64,000 bases of DNA from an uncultured Marinoscillum sp. Lineage in GTDB: Bacteria; Bacteroidota; Bacteroidia; Cytophagales; MED-G16. The translations under genes and the position numbers were made by a program. The notes under the pieces are model-generated. The model was not told the DNA's origin. It saw only the letters and a program-made list of their open reading frames with translations, and did no database searches. Below are positions 41,342 to 52,417 of the stretch, piece by piece. The stretch's first letter is position 1; each line of letters starts with the position of its first letter. Location of the stretch: positions 18,243 to 82,242 of the forward strand of contig CABZXU010000006.1 of assembly GCA_902529805.1 (NCBI GenBank), written 5' to 3'.

Positions 41342-43755
41342 TTTTTTCGATTATATTCAAATAATAATATTATTGGAATTAATAAAATTAAAATTAAAGA
41401 AGAATATTTAGTGATTAGATTTCCATAAACAAATGAGTTTGGTTTAAACTTTATTTCAATTGTATTTTCTCCAGCCGGAATTTCTAACCCCCTTAAAATA
41501 TAGTTAACCCTAACAAAATTGGAAGGTTGATTATTTATATATACTTCCCATCCTTTTGGATAAAAAATTTCAGAAAAAACAAGAAAAGAGACTTCCAAAT
41601 TAGAAGTTTTATATATCATCTGATATGGTTTATATGATTCAGTAATTATTGTTCCATCAGAGTTATATTCATTTTTTAAATTTGGAAATTTCGAATTATC
41701 TACGATTGCTGTATTTTTTAAATTTTCATTTCTTAATTTTTCAATTTCTTCTTTTGGGTTTTTAACCTTTTCTAGTTTACTTACATACCAAGCTTTTCCA
41801 AATTGAAAATTATTCTTTATTACTCCATTTGATGTATTATTAAATTTAAAATACCCTACATTTAACATATTAATAATATTTAGTTTACTAAAATCATTTG
41901 ATCGATTTTGAATTGTTTTAATTACATCATTTATTTCATTTGAAATCCCAAATTCAATCAAATCTTGATACCTTCTTAACTTTGCTCCATGATATCCACC
42001 TACAGATTGATGATGATAGGAGGTAGTTGCTTCATTAAATGGGTTTTGTAGATTTAAAACCCTTTCTTTTGATAAGTTGTTATTTAATATTTTTTTATCT
42101 GCTTCAGTTAGGGTAAAATTTTCTTTATTCTTTCTCATAAATGAATTTTCTTTTATAAACCTATTATTTATCAAATTCATATCAATAATTGAAAGAAAAA
42201 TTAATATTAACATTAAAAATATTGATTTTAATTTTCCAATTAAATGTAAGTATATACATCCAGTGAAAATTAAAACAAAAATTAAATTTCTAATTGTATC
42301 ATAAATCAACATATCTTTTCTATCAGCAATAAGGTTATTTATAAACCAATTAGGAAGGTTTTTTAAATTTTCATCTACAGCTCCTGAATAGCTCAAAAAG
42401 TTTGAAATAATTAAAATTATAATAAAAAAGAGTCCGGTTAATAAAACAGATTTTTTAAATAAATCTATATTTTTTTTAGTAGGTTTTAATAACAACTTTT
42501 CAAGAGAAATCATTCCCATAAGTACTATGGAAAAGATTGAAATTATAATAATAAATGTAACAGATCTGAATTTATTATATCCTGGAAAGTATTCAAATAA
42601 AAATGAGTTTAAAACCTCAAAATTATTTCCCCAACTTAAAATTATACCTAATGATGTTAAAATAATTAACCAAACTTTTTCTTTTGAATTAAGAATAAAT
42701 AGTCCTAATAATATAAAGAATAGTGATAGCGCACTAGCATAATATGGAGCTGTGAATGGTTGATTACCCCAATAAGTTGGAATATTTTTAAGTTGCTCTT
42801 TGGTTTGTTGTCTCCCAATATTATTATTTAAAAATGCCTTCCCAAGATTTGAGTTTATATTTAATTCCTGTTGACTGGGCCCTCCTAAAATATTAGGAAT
42901 AACTAAAGTTAATGGTTCAAAAATGCCATTACTATATTGAAAAGCATAGTCTTTACTCAATCCTTTTTCATTAGTCTGTATTTCTGATGGGCCTCTTATT
43001 GAATATTTACTGTACTCAGCTATTGACCATAATTCACCAAAAAAAGTACCAATTGAAATCAAAGCAGCAACAGAAAGAATTCCAATATTAATTAAGTCCC
43101 TTTTTAAATTATTTTCTTTATATGAATATATCAAAAAGCTAATTCCATATATAAGAAGTATAAGTAATGTATAATATGTGATTTGAAGATGATTAACTCT
43201 TATTTGTAATGCTAGAGAGGTCATTGTAATTAAAAATCCTATTTTAATATTTCTTGTTAACCCAAGATGAACTCCAGCTAGAATTAGTGGAATAAATGCT
43301 ATTGATCCAATTCTTGCATTATGTCCAGCTAATATTCCAATAATCATATATGACGATAGAGTGAATATTATTGAGCCAATAATAGAAAGAGGAATCCTTA
43401 CTTTAAAAACTATAAGCATTATATAAAAGGAAATGAAAGAAATAAAAATATAATTTATTGGATGAGGAATTCCCAAACTAACAATTTTATGAATCCCTAA
43501 TATTAAGTTATTGTCCCATTTAACATCGATTAAATAAGCCGGCATTCCAGAAAACATTGAATTTGTCCAAAGAGGTTCATCTCCAGTTTTTTCCCTAAAA
43601 TCTTTAACTTCTTTTGATGAACCTTTCCATTGTTCAATATCATGTTGATTGACTATTTTATCTTCAAAAAATATAGGATTAAATAAATAGACAGTAATTG
43701 ATAGAAATAAAACAATAGATAGAAAATGATATAAAATTTCTTTTTTTTTTATCAT
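41338..43755 (-). CDS. YfhO family multi-pass membrane protein
   Basis: DEPLWTNSMFSGMPAYLID, many TM segments, C-terminal FSEIFYPKGWEVYINNQPSNFVRVNYILRGLEIPAGENTIEIKFKP. Confidence 0.88.
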   Translation of the reverse strand: MIKKKEILYHFLSIVLFLSITVYLFNPIFFEDKIVNQHDIEQWKGSSKEVKDFREKTGDEPLWTNSMFSGMPAYLIDVKWDNNLILGIHKIVSLGIPHPINYIFISFISFYIMLIVFKVRIPLSIIGSIIFTLSSYMIIGILAGHNARIGSIAFIPLILAGVHLGLTRNIKIGFLITMTSLALQIRVNHLQITYYTLLILLIYGISFLIYSYKENNLKRDLINIGILSVAALISIGTFFGELWSIAEYSKYSIRGPSEIQTNEKGLSKDYAFQYSNGIFEPLTLVIPNILGGPSQQELNINSNLGKAFLNNNIGRQQTKEQLKNIPTYWGNQPFTAPYYASALSLFFILLGLFILNSKEKVWLIILTSLGIILSWGNNFEVLNSFLFEYFPGYNKFRSVTFIIIISIFSIVLMGMISLEKLLLKPTKKNIDLFKKSVLLTGLFFIIILIISNFLSYSGAVDENLKNLPNWFINNLIADRKDMLIYDTIRNLIFVLIFTGCIYLHLIGKLKSIFLMLILIFLSIIDMNLINNRFIKENSFMRKNKENFTLTEADKKILNNNLSKERVLNLQNPFNEATTSYHHQSVGGYHGAKLRRYQDLIEFGISNEINDVIKTIQNRSNDFSKLNIINMLNVGYFKFNNTSNGVIKNNFQFGKAWYVSKLEKVKNPKEEIEKLRNENLKNTAIVDNSKFPNLKNEYNSDGTIITESYKPYQMIYKTSNLEVSFLVFSEIFYPKGWEVYINNQPSNFVRVNYILRGLEIPAGENTIEIKFKPNSFVYGNLITKYSSLILILLIPIILLFEYNRKK

Positions 43756-43862
43756 AATTACTTTCTTGTGAATATCTTAAATAATTAATAATAATAAAAA
43801 TTCTATCTAATTTAAATCCAATAGAAAAGCATCAATTATTATGATTATTACTATTTTTACAT

Positions 43863-45188
43863 ATGTTTGAGAATTTAAGCAATAAATTAAATAGAGCCTT
43901 TAAAGTACTAAAGGGACAAGGTAAAATTACGGAGGTTAATGTTGCATCGACAGTAAAAGAAATAAGACGTGCATTAATCGATGCTGATGTTAGTTATAAA
44001 GTAGCTAAAGAAATTACTTCAAACATTAAAGAAAAAGCTTTAGGTCAAGATGTTTTAATATCAGTATCACCCGGTCAATTAATGACTAAAATTGTAGCTG
44101 ATGAGCTATCAATTTTAATGGGTAAGGAATCTGTTGAGATTAATCTAAAAGGAAATCCAAATATTATTTTAATTTCTGGTCTTCAAGGATCAGGTAAAAC
44201 TACTTTTTCGGGTAAACTTGCTTATTATCTAAAAAAACAAAATAAAAAATCTCTACTTGTTGCATGTGATGTATATAGACCAGCCGCTATTGAACAATTA
44301 CATGTTTTAGGAAAGCAGATAGGTGTTGAAGTTTTTTCTGATGAAAAATCTAAATCCCCTTTAAATATTGCAAAAAAAGCAATACAACATGCAAAAAAAT
44401 CTGGAATTAAATCTGTTATAGTAGATACTGCAGGTCGTTTAGCAATTGATGAAAAAATGATGAAAGAAATTGAAAGTTTAAAGAAAAACCTTAATCCTTC
44501 TGAAACTTTATTTGTTGTTGATTCAATGATAGGTCAGGATGCTGTAATTACTGCAAAAACTTTTAATGAAAGAATAGATTATGATGGCGTGATCTTAACA
44601 AAATTAGATGGAGATTCAAGAGGTGGAGCTGCTTTGTCAATCAGAAGAGTAGTAGATAAACCAATTAAGTTTATTAGTACAGGAGAAAAAATGGATGCTT
44701 TAAATATTTTTCATCCTGATAGAATGGCAAAAAGAATCCTTGGAATGGGAGATGTTTTGAGTTTAGTTGAAAGAGCACAACAAAATTTTGATGAAGATGA
44801 GGCAAGAAGAATGCAAAAAAAAATGCTTCAAAACACATTCGGCCTTGATGATTTTTTGTCCCAATTACAAAAAATTAAAAAGATGGGAAATATTAAAGAT
44901 TTAGTTGGTATGATTCCTGGAATGAGCAATAAAATTAAAGATGTAGAAATGGATAATGAATCTTTTAAGCCAATTGAAGCAATCATTAATTCAATGACGC
45001 CAGGTGAAAGATCTAATCCTGAAATATTGAATGGTATAAGAAAAAAAAGAATTGCTTTAGGTAGTGGCAGTACAGTTCAAGAAGTTAATCAATTACTAAA
45101 ACAATTTAATCAAATGAAAAAAATGATGAAAATAATGAAAAAAAGTGGGCCTTCTGGTATGATGTCAGCTTTAGGTATGAATAAATAA
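43863..45188 (+). CDS. ffh: Signal recognition particle protein
   Basis: LISGLQGSGKTTFSGKLAYYLK, VDTAGRL, LTKLDGDSRGGAALS, Met-rich C-terminal M domain. Confidence 0.97.
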   Translation: MFENLSNKLNRAFKVLKGQGKITEVNVASTVKEIRRALIDADVSYKVAKEITSNIKEKALGQDVLISVSPGQLMTKIVADELSILMGKESVEINLKGNPNIILISGLQGSGKTTFSGKLAYYLKKQNKKSLLVACDVYRPAAIEQLHVLGKQIGVEVFSDEKSKSPLNIAKKAIQHAKKSGIKSVIVDTAGRLAIDEKMMKEIESLKKNLNPSETLFVVDSMIGQDAVITAKTFNERIDYDGVILTKLDGDSRGGAALSIRRVVDKPIKFISTGEKMDALNIFHPDRMAKRILGMGDVLSLVERAQQNFDEDEARRMQKKMLQNTFGLDDFLSQLQKIKKMGNIKDLVGMIPGMSNKIKDVEMDNESFKPIEAIINSMTPGERSNPEILNGIRKKRIALGSGSTVQEVNQLLKQFNQMKKMMKIMKKSGPSGMMSALGMNK

Positions 45189-45190
45189 AT

Positions 45191-46168
45191 TTACAGATAC
45201 ATTACTTTTTTTATTGCTTTTATAGTTTTTTCAACATTTGGAACAATTTCTTCAATTAGGGTAGGAGCATAGTGAAAAGGAACATCTTCAGAAGTAATTC
45301 TATGAATAGGTGCATCTAAATAATCAAAAGCAAATCTTTGTATATGATGACTCAATTCTGAGGATATAGAAGCTAATGGCCATGCTTCTTCAATGATTAC
45401 TACTCTATTTGTTTTTTTTACTGAGTTAATTATAGTAGAATAATCAATTGGTCTAACAGATCTTAAATCAATTAATTCTACACTTATATTTATTTTTTTT
45501 GCTTCATTAGAAGCTTTTTCAGCTACTTTCATCATTTTACCAAAAGAAATTAATGTTAAATCATTTCCTTCTTTAACAATATTACATTTACCGATAGGTA
45601 AAACATATTCTTCTTCAGGAACATTACCTTTATCTGAATACATTAATTCAGATTCCATAAATATTACTGGATCATTATCTCTTATTGAAGATTTTAATAA
45701 CCCTTTTGCATCATATGGATTGGAGGGTACAACAACTTTTAATCCAGGAGTATTTGCAAACCAATTTTCAAAATTTTGAGAATGTTGAGATCCTAATTGA
45801 CCAGCATTACCAGTAGGGCCTCTGAATACTATTGGTACATTAATTTGTCCACCAGACATTTGCATCATTTTTGCGGCGCCATTAATTATTTGATCAATTG
45901 CGACTAAAGAAAAATTAAACGTCATAAACTCTATAATAGGTCTAAGTCCATTCATTGCAGAACCAACACCAATTCCAGTAAATCCAGTTTCAGCAATAGG
46001 GGTGTCAATAACTCTTTTATTACCAAACTCTTCAAGCATACCTTGACTTACTTTATAAGCTCCATTGTATTCAGCTACTTCTTCACCCATTAAATATACA
46101 TTTTTATCTTTTCTCATTTCCTCACTCATTGCTTCATTTAAAGCTTGTCTAAACTGAATTTCTCTCAT
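45191..46168 (-). CDS. pdhB: Pyruvate dehydrogenase E1 component beta subunit
   Basis: MREIQFRQALNEAMSEEMRKD, GEEVAEYNGAYKVSQGML, RGPTGNAGQLGSQHSQ, SEDVPFHYAPTLIEEIVP. Confidence 0.93.
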   Translation of the reverse strand: MREIQFRQALNEAMSEEMRKDKNVYLMGEEVAEYNGAYKVSQGMLEEFGNKRVIDTPIAETGFTGIGVGSAMNGLRPIIEFMTFNFSLVAIDQIINGAAKMMQMSGGQINVPIVFRGPTGNAGQLGSQHSQNFENWFANTPGLKVVVPSNPYDAKGLLKSSIRDNDPVIFMESELMYSDKGNVPEEEYVLPIGKCNIVKEGNDLTLISFGKMMKVAEKASNEAKKINISVELIDLRSVRPIDYSTIINSVKKTNRVVIIEEAWPLASISSELSHHIQRFAFDYLDAPIHRITSEDVPFHYAPTLIEEIVPNVEKTIKAIKKVMYL

Positions 46169-46231
46169 ATCTTAAAACATTATTAAAACAAAAATAAAAT
46201 ATTATCATCAATTTAAGAGGGGTTATATAAT

Positions 46232-46261
46232 AAAAAAGCACTCCAAATGGAATGCTTTTTT
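46232..46261. terminator. Rho-independent terminator downstream of the OmpA/TPR gene
   Basis: AAAAAAGCACTCC-aaat-GGAATGCTTTTTT stem-loop with A- and T-tracts. Confidence 0.75.
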
Positions 46262-46286
46262 ATTATATAATAATGTTGTTTAAAAC

Positions 46287-48164
46287 TTACAATGCTTCTT
46301 TAACAGCATCTTGAACATCTCTAAATTCTAAATCATCAACAACTCTTTCTTTCCAATAATCGTTGATAGCAATTGCTTCTTTTAAATAATTGGTTACATT
46401 ATTAGAGTCCCCATCTCTTGCAGCACAAATAGCTAAGGCATAAGCATTTCCTCCATTACTTTTATGTTCAGCTTTTATCATCTGTTCAGCTTCTAAAATT
46501 AGAGCTGCTCTTGCATTATCAATATTTCCTAACATTATATGGGCTATAGCTTTTTTCCATGATACTCCCCAATAATCTTTATTTGACATAGCAAGATTTT
46601 TCAAAGCTAAATCATAATTACCTCTTGCAATATCTAATGTTCCTAATGAATATTGGACTCTTGTATTCATTCTATCGTTATTTAATCCTTTAGCTTTTTC
46701 AACATGTTCATAAGCTAAATCGTGATTTCCTCTATGGCTGTGAATAGCTGCTAAATTTAAATGAGTTTCAGCAGATTCGTTTTTGTTTAAAGCAATCTGT
46801 AATTGGGTTTCAGCAGCATCCATAAGTTTATTTTGAGCTTCAGAATTTTCTTCTTCTTCCCTTGCTAAATTTATATGAATTGATCCGAAATCATTATGTG
46901 CTCTCCATGAACCAGTTTTTTTAACTGCAGCTTCATAAATTGCTGCTTTTTCACTTAGAGAAGGTGTTAAAGTAGCAGAAAATAATAGTTCATCTTCTGA
47001 TAATGCATCTGCTGAGGCTTCTCCAGAAACTATTTTCTTAGAAATTGAAGCTATTTCATTATTAGGTTTTTTCACTATAATTGTCATAACTTCTGTTTTT
47101 GATATTCTTAGTTCAGGATAAACAGATTTCATTAATTTCTTATAGCTAGAAAGTTTAGATAATGATTTTTCTTTATCAACAAAGCTTCCTCCACCATTAA
47201 TTACTCTTGAAATTTCACTTTTTTCATTTTGATCTAAAGCATCAGTACTATTTAATGCGTCTCTTAAAGATGACCAGTTTTCAACTACAGGACGAATATT
47301 AAACTTGATTTTATTTGCCTCATCTTTATAATCATATTTGTCCATTTGTTGTCTATAATAATTTTCAATCATTTTTGCTCTTCTATTAGAAAGATCATCA
47401 TTAACTTTAGTTGATCCCTCTGGAGAGTGAGAACCTAAAATGTCAACACTTTTAGTTGGGTTTCTTTCGGCAACAAATGCAGAAAATCTTTCACCTCTGT
47501 CACTTAGTTTTTCCGATCTTTTAAGCATTGATCTACCTTGATCAAAAAAGAAATCTACGTTGAATGGTGTGAGTTCTTCACCTTCATTATATCCATGATC
47601 AGATTTAGGAATAGAAAGATTTCTAGTTCCTAAAAAAGCAGTCTCAATAACACCATCTGCAACATCCACAGATTTAGTTGAAGCTGTTTGACCTGAATTA
47701 AGAAGTTTTGCTACTCCTACAGCTTTAAACTTTCCAGGATTTAAATCTTCATTATAATCTAAACAAAATGTTTTTAAATCTGCAGGAACAAGTTTCATAC
47801 TTACAGTTTTAGTAGTTGTATTTCTACCACTTACTCTATAATTTGAAGTCGAATCAGAAATGTTAGTAGTTGTTGTATTTGAACTAACTCTGGTAGCATA
47901 AATTTCATCTAAAAACTCAATAGAACCAACTTCTATATCATTATAAGTAAAGTTTACAGTATAACTTGTACCTTTTTTTATCATTCCAGTAGGTAAAGAT
48001 ACCTTGGCTTCAACACATACTTTTCCTCCATTTACAACTAAAGGACTAGGTGTGGCAGTAATTTTCTGTTTTTCTTCAGCTAATTTTATCATTTTTTTCA
48101 ATGGATTACAACCAAAGAAAATAATTGCACTTAATAAAATAACTATAGCATTTGATGATTTCAT
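46287..48164 (-). CDS. OmpA-family domain + tetratricopeptide protein (outer-membrane lipoprotein)
   Basis: FFGCNPLKK lipobox; FNVDFFFDQGRSMLKRSEKLSDRGERF...VDILGSHSPEGSTKVNDDLSNRRAKMI OmpA-like; TPR-like repeats AAETQLQIALNKNESAETHLNLAAIHSHRGNHDLAYEHVEKAK. Confidence 0.82.
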   Translation of the reverse strand: MKSSNAIVILLSAIIFFGCNPLKKMIKLAEEKQKITATPSPLVVNGGKVCVEAKVSLPTGMIKKGTSYTVNFTYNDIEVGSIEFLDEIYATRVSSNTTTTNISDSTSNYRVSGRNTTTKTVSMKLVPADLKTFCLDYNEDLNPGKFKAVGVAKLLNSGQTASTKSVDVADGVIETAFLGTRNLSIPKSDHGYNEGEELTPFNVDFFFDQGRSMLKRSEKLSDRGERFSAFVAERNPTKSVDILGSHSPEGSTKVNDDLSNRRAKMIENYYRQQMDKYDYKDEANKIKFNIRPVVENWSSLRDALNSTDALDQNEKSEISRVINGGGSFVDKEKSLSKLSSYKKLMKSVYPELRISKTEVMTIIVKKPNNEIASISKKIVSGEASADALSEDELLFSATLTPSLSEKAAIYEAAVKKTGSWRAHNDFGSIHINLAREEEENSEAQNKLMDAAETQLQIALNKNESAETHLNLAAIHSHRGNHDLAYEHVEKAKGLNNDRMNTRVQYSLGTLDIARGNYDLALKNLAMSNKDYWGVSWKKAIAHIMLGNIDNARAALILEAEQMIKAEHKSNGGNAYALAICAARDGDSNNVTNYLKEAIAINDYWKERVVDDLEFRDVQDAVKEAL

Positions 48165-48229
48165 ATCTTAAAATTTAAGTTTTTACAAAAATAAGGTTTT
48201 TTTTTAATTGAAATGATTTTTTTTAAAAA

Positions 48230-49246
48230 TTATAAATCAGTGTATTTTTTTATTTTTTGAAGATAATATTTCATAGGTATTATATTTTTATACATAATTG
48301 ATGGTTCGCCTTTATTTTTATTTCTTTTTGAAAAATTAAATTTAAAATTAAGGATAAAGTCTTTATAAGCTTTCAAAACTGAAATTCCGTGATATCTTGA
48401 GTTTTTTTTCATTAAAAGTCTTATGAAAGCAAAAAAATCTAAAATAAACCTTAATGGTAATTTCCATAATAAATTAATAAATAAATCATTTTTTAGAATC
48501 ATTATTAAATTATTTCTAAAATTTAAATATGTTTTTTTAGGATCTGATTCTTTAAGAGTTTGGCTACCTAAGTGATAAATTTTACTTTTTGGTTCACAAT
48601 AAACTTTTAAATTAAGATTATTTATTCTCCAACACAAATCAATTTCTTCCATATGAGCAAAAAAATAATTATCAAATCCATCTAGCTTTTGAAATACATC
48701 ACTTCTAATCATTAGGCAACATCCTGATGCCCAAAAGATTTCAATTTTATCATCATATTGTCCATAATCTCTTTCAGTGGTTTCAAAAATTCTTCCTCTA
48801 CAAAATGGATATCCTAATCTATCTATAAAACCTCCAGAGGCACCAGCATATTCAAAATAATCTTTTTTTTTATATGAAAGTATTTTTGGTTGACATGCAA
48901 CAATATTTTTATCACTTTCCATAAGATCAAAAAGAGGATTTAACCAATTTTTGGTGACTTCTACATCTGAGTTTAATAAAATATAATAATCGGACTTAAT
49001 TGATTTAAGAGCTTCATTATAACCTTTAGAATAACCTAAATTAATTTTATTTTTAATTATTGTGATTGATGGATATCTGTTTTTTACATATTCAACAGAT
49101 TTATCACTTGAAAAATTATCAACTAAATATATTGATGAGATTTTTTTATCTGAAAAATTAATTACTGATCCTAAAAACTTTTTAAGAAGTTTTATTCCAT
49201 TATAATTTAATATAACTATTGCTATTCTTTTATTCTTTTGAATCAT
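48230..49246 (-). CDS. Glycosyltransferase family 2
   Basis: IAIVILNYNGIKLLKKFL, YLVDNFSSDKSVEYV, YYILLNSDVEVTKNWL, DNYFFAHMEEIDLCWR. Confidence 0.94.
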   Translation of the reverse strand: MIQKNKRIAIVILNYNGIKLLKKFLGSVINFSDKKISSIYLVDNFSSDKSVEYVKNRYPSITIIKNKINLGYSKGYNEALKSIKSDYYILLNSDVEVTKNWLNPLFDLMESDKNIVACQPKILSYKKKDYFEYAGASGGFIDRLGYPFCRGRIFETTERDYGQYDDKIEIFWASGCCLMIRSDVFQKLDGFDNYFFAHMEEIDLCWRINNLNLKVYCEPKSKIYHLGSQTLKESDPKKTYLNFRNNLIMILKNDLFINLLWKLPLRFILDFFAFIRLLMKKNSRYHGISVLKAYKDFILNFKFNFSKRNKNKGEPSIMYKNIIPMKYYLQKIKKYTDL

Positions 49247-49578
49247 TTAAATATATTTCCAATGTCAAAACCAGGAATATCAGGAATGATATCTTTTGTT
49301 TTACTTTTAATATATTCTTTAGATTTAAAATCAACATCTTTTAAAGCCTTATTAATTGCAGCAACTATTAAATCTTGAGTTATTTTTTTATCTTTTTTAT
49401 TTATAATACTATCATTAATTTCAATTGATATTACCTCTTTTTTACCATTTACAGTAGCTTTAACTAAACCAGCTCCAGATTCAGATGTTTCACTAATATT
49501 TTTCAATTCCTCTTGAGCTTTTTTAACTAATTCCTGGGTTTTTTTAATTTGACCCATCATTTTCATCATGTCAAACAT
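49243..49578 (-). CDS. YbaB/EbfC family nucleoid-associated protein
   Basis: MMKMMGQIKKTQELVKKAQEELKNI...GAGLVKATVNGKKEVISIEI. Confidence 0.93.
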   Translation of the reverse strand: MFDMMKMMGQIKKTQELVKKAQEELKNISETSESGAGLVKATVNGKKEVISIEINDSIINKKDKKITQDLIVAAINKALKDVDFKSKEYIKSKTKDIIPDIPGFDIGNIFK

Positions 49579-49588
49579 TTTATATAAT

Positions 49589-50977
49589 TTATTTGATTAA
49601 TACAAATTTACCAGTTTGTGTAATCAATTTTCCATTTTTATTAAATTCAATTTTGTAAAAATAAGTATCCTGGATAATTTTATTCTTATAATTCCCATCC
49701 CATCCAACCTTTATATCACCACTTACAAATACTAATTCTCCAAATCTATTAAATATATACATTTTATAATCTTCAACTTCTTTTTTTATAGGTAAAAAAT
49801 AATCATTTAACCCATCAGAATTAGGTGTAAATGCATTTGGTATAGGTAATGGGTTATAATTTTTATTTGCATTAATACATTTATTATTAGAAATAGAAAC
49901 TTTTCCATTAATGAATCCTTTTATTAAATAACAATAGTTTTCACCAGAAATTATTTCTTGATTATCAAGCATATTATAGCTTTTTTCAATAAAAGAATTA
50001 ATCAACTTTTCATTTTTATAAATTAATAATGAATCAAAATCCATATCATAATTCCATTCCAATAAATGTCCGTTAACTTCGGTAATATTATTTAAATAAA
50101 TTAAGCAAATATCATCTTTAATGGATGAAGAATTACAATAATCTATTTTCTCCAATTCTAAACATTTGAAATTAAAATTATTAGAAATATTAATAACTTC
50201 ATCACCAGTATTAATTGTTGGTGATGTTAAATATGATGAATCTATTTTACCATCAACAATAATATTATAATTGCTACTTTTTTGAGGGTTATAATACAAA
50301 TTTATTTCAAGTATATCATCTGAAAGTTTAATAGAATCAATTTTAGTTTCATTTTCTTCTTCAATTGCTACTAAATTAATAGGGTATTGATAACATCCAT
50401 CAAAATTTTTTCCACCATCTGATATAATGAAACCGCCAATTATATAACCCTCTAGCTTATTTCCTGGTAATAAGAAAGAAGAATAATTTACAGAGTTTTC
50501 ACCTTTAGCTAATTCTTGAAATTGTATATATGGTGGATTAGGATCTTTATTGTTTTTAAAATACAAATTATATATATCATAATATTCATCCTCTATATTT
50601 ATTTGCAATTCATTATAACTGCAATTATAAATATTAACGTCAATTTTTTTTGGTTCATAAACATTAATGTCTATTAAATCAATTTTTTCTATACCATCTT
50701 GATTTATTGCTTGAGCAACAGTATAATTTCCTGGAGATTTATATTTAAAAGATTTGCTTGAAGAGGGACTAAAAATACCGGTAGTTCTAGAATATTCAAA
50801 GTCATATTGGATAACTGAAACATTAGGCCCAACATTTTCTTTTATAATCTTAACTTCAAATGGATTACATCCAACATCACTATTTACCCAAAATCTATTT
50901 AATTCACTAACTTGAGATAATAGGGAGTTTGAAAAGAGAGAAAAAAATAATATTAAAACATATTTAGAACTAAACAT
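49589..50977 (-). CDS. Secreted protein with gliding-motility-type (CHU_C / T9SS type B) C-terminal sorting domain
   Basis: Signal peptide; PKD-like N-terminus; C-terminus PNAFTPNSDGLNDYFLPI...YKMYIFNRFGELVFVSGDIKVGWDGNYKNKIIQDTYFYKIEF. Confidence 0.93.
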   Translation of the reverse strand: MFSSKYVLILFFSLFSNSLLSQVSELNRFWVNSDVGCNPFEVKIIKENVGPNVSVIQYDFEYSRTTGIFSPSSSKSFKYKSPGNYTVAQAINQDGIEKIDLIDINVYEPKKIDVNIYNCSYNELQINIEDEYYDIYNLYFKNNKDPNPPYIQFQELAKGENSVNYSSFLLPGNKLEGYIIGGFIISDGGKNFDGCYQYPINLVAIEEENETKIDSIKLSDDILEINLYYNPQKSSNYNIIVDGKIDSSYLTSPTINTGDEVINISNNFNFKCLELEKIDYCNSSSIKDDICLIYLNNITEVNGHLLEWNYDMDFDSLLIYKNEKLINSFIEKSYNMLDNQEIISGENYCYLIKGFINGKVSISNNKCINANKNYNPLPIPNAFTPNSDGLNDYFLPIKKEVEDYKMYIFNRFGELVFVSGDIKVGWDGNYKNKIIQDTYFYKIEFNKNGKLITQTGKFVLIK

Positions 50978-50990
50978 AAGAACAATCTCT

Positions 50991-52337
50991 TTAAAGATTA
51001 ATAATGTTTAATATTTTATTGATTTCAACTAGTTCTTGATTTCCTGAAATCATATTTTTTACAGTAACTTTTTTTTCTTTTTTTTCATCTTCACCAATAA
51101 TTATAACGAAAGGGATCTTTTTATTGTTTGCATATTGAAGTTGTTTTTTTAGTTTGCTTGTAGTAAGATACATTTCAGTTGGAATATTATTTTCTCTTAA
51201 CATTTTACAAATATTTAAAGAATAATTTAACAAATCCTTTCCTAAGTTGGTAACCATAACTTTTATTGAATTTTTAAAATCTTTTGGAAATAATTCATTT
51301 TCTTCTAAAAGATTAAAAATCCTTTCCAATCCAAATGAAACTCCAATTCCAGAAGTGTTTTTTAAACCAAAAATTTCTGTTAGGTTATCATATCTTCCAC
51401 CCCCTGCAAGACTTCCTTGATTACTATCATCAGGAATAACCTCAAAAATAGAAGAGGTATAATATGATAATCCTCTTGCTAATGAAAAATCAATTATTAT
51501 ATTTTTTCTATAATTTAAAATTTTTTCCAATTCATCAATTCCTTCAAGACCTATTTTAGAGTTTAAAACAAACTTTTTAATAAAATTGATTTTTTCCTCA
51601 TTGTTACCATTAAATTCAAAAATTTTGATAATCTCATCAATATTTTTTTTATCAAAATTTTGTTTTAATAGCTCTTTGTTTAATCCTGATATACCAATTT
51701 TATCAATTTTATCTATTGAAATGCATAAATCTGTAAATCTTTCTTTTATATTAAGTTGTTCTACAATTCCTGCTAAGACTTTTCTGTTATTTAATTTTAT
51801 ACTGAATTTGTCATAATTTAATTTAAGGAAAACCTCTGTAATTATATCTATTATTTCTATTTCGCATAGAATAGAATTACTTCCAATGTAATCAATATCA
51901 CATTGGTAGAACTCTCTATATCTACCTTTCTGTGGTCTATCTGCTCTCCATACTTTTTGGATTTGATATCTTTTGAATGGAAAAGATATTTTATCCCTAT
52001 TCATACTAACATACCTTGCTAATGGTACAGTTAAATCATATATCAGACCTTTTTTTGAAATTTTTGATTTAATATTTTTATAACTTGTTCTTGAATCAAT
52101 TTTTACATTTTTTAAAAAATCTCCAGAATCAAGGATATTATATAATAATTTGTCACCTTCTTCACCGTAATTTCCTTTGAGAATATCAATATTTTCAAAA
52201 CTTGGTGTTTCTATATTTTGAAAACCATAATTTGAAAATATTTTTTTAACTATTGAAAAAATATATTCTCTTTTTATCATTTCATTTGAGCCAAAGTCTC
52301 TTGTTCCTCTAGGAACAGAAGGTTTTATTTTTTTCAT
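50991..52337 (-). CDS. hisS: Histidyl-tRNA synthetase
   Basis: KPSVPRGTRDFG, YDLTVPLARYVS, QKVWRADRPQKGRYREFYQCDIDYIGS, GLSYYTSSIFEV, GSLAGGGRYDNL. Confidence 0.97.
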   Translation of the reverse strand: MKKIKPSVPRGTRDFGSNEMIKREYIFSIVKKIFSNYGFQNIETPSFENIDILKGNYGEEGDKLLYNILDSGDFLKNVKIDSRTSYKNIKSKISKKGLIYDLTVPLARYVSMNRDKISFPFKRYQIQKVWRADRPQKGRYREFYQCDIDYIGSNSILCEIEIIDIITEVFLKLNYDKFSIKLNNRKVLAGIVEQLNIKERFTDLCISIDKIDKIGISGLNKELLKQNFDKKNIDEIIKIFEFNGNNEEKINFIKKFVLNSKIGLEGIDELEKILNYRKNIIIDFSLARGLSYYTSSIFEVIPDDSNQGSLAGGGRYDNLTEIFGLKNTSGIGVSFGLERIFNLLEENELFPKDFKNSIKVMVTNLGKDLLNYSLNICKMLRENNIPTEMYLTTSKLKKQLQYANNKKIPFVIIIGEDEKKEKKVTVKNMISGNQELVEINKILNIINL

Positions 52338-52417
52338 AATTTTAAATTTATTGTAAAGCTAGCAAATGATTTATATTATTTTTTATTTAATTTGCACTCG
52401 AATTAATTTTTTTTATT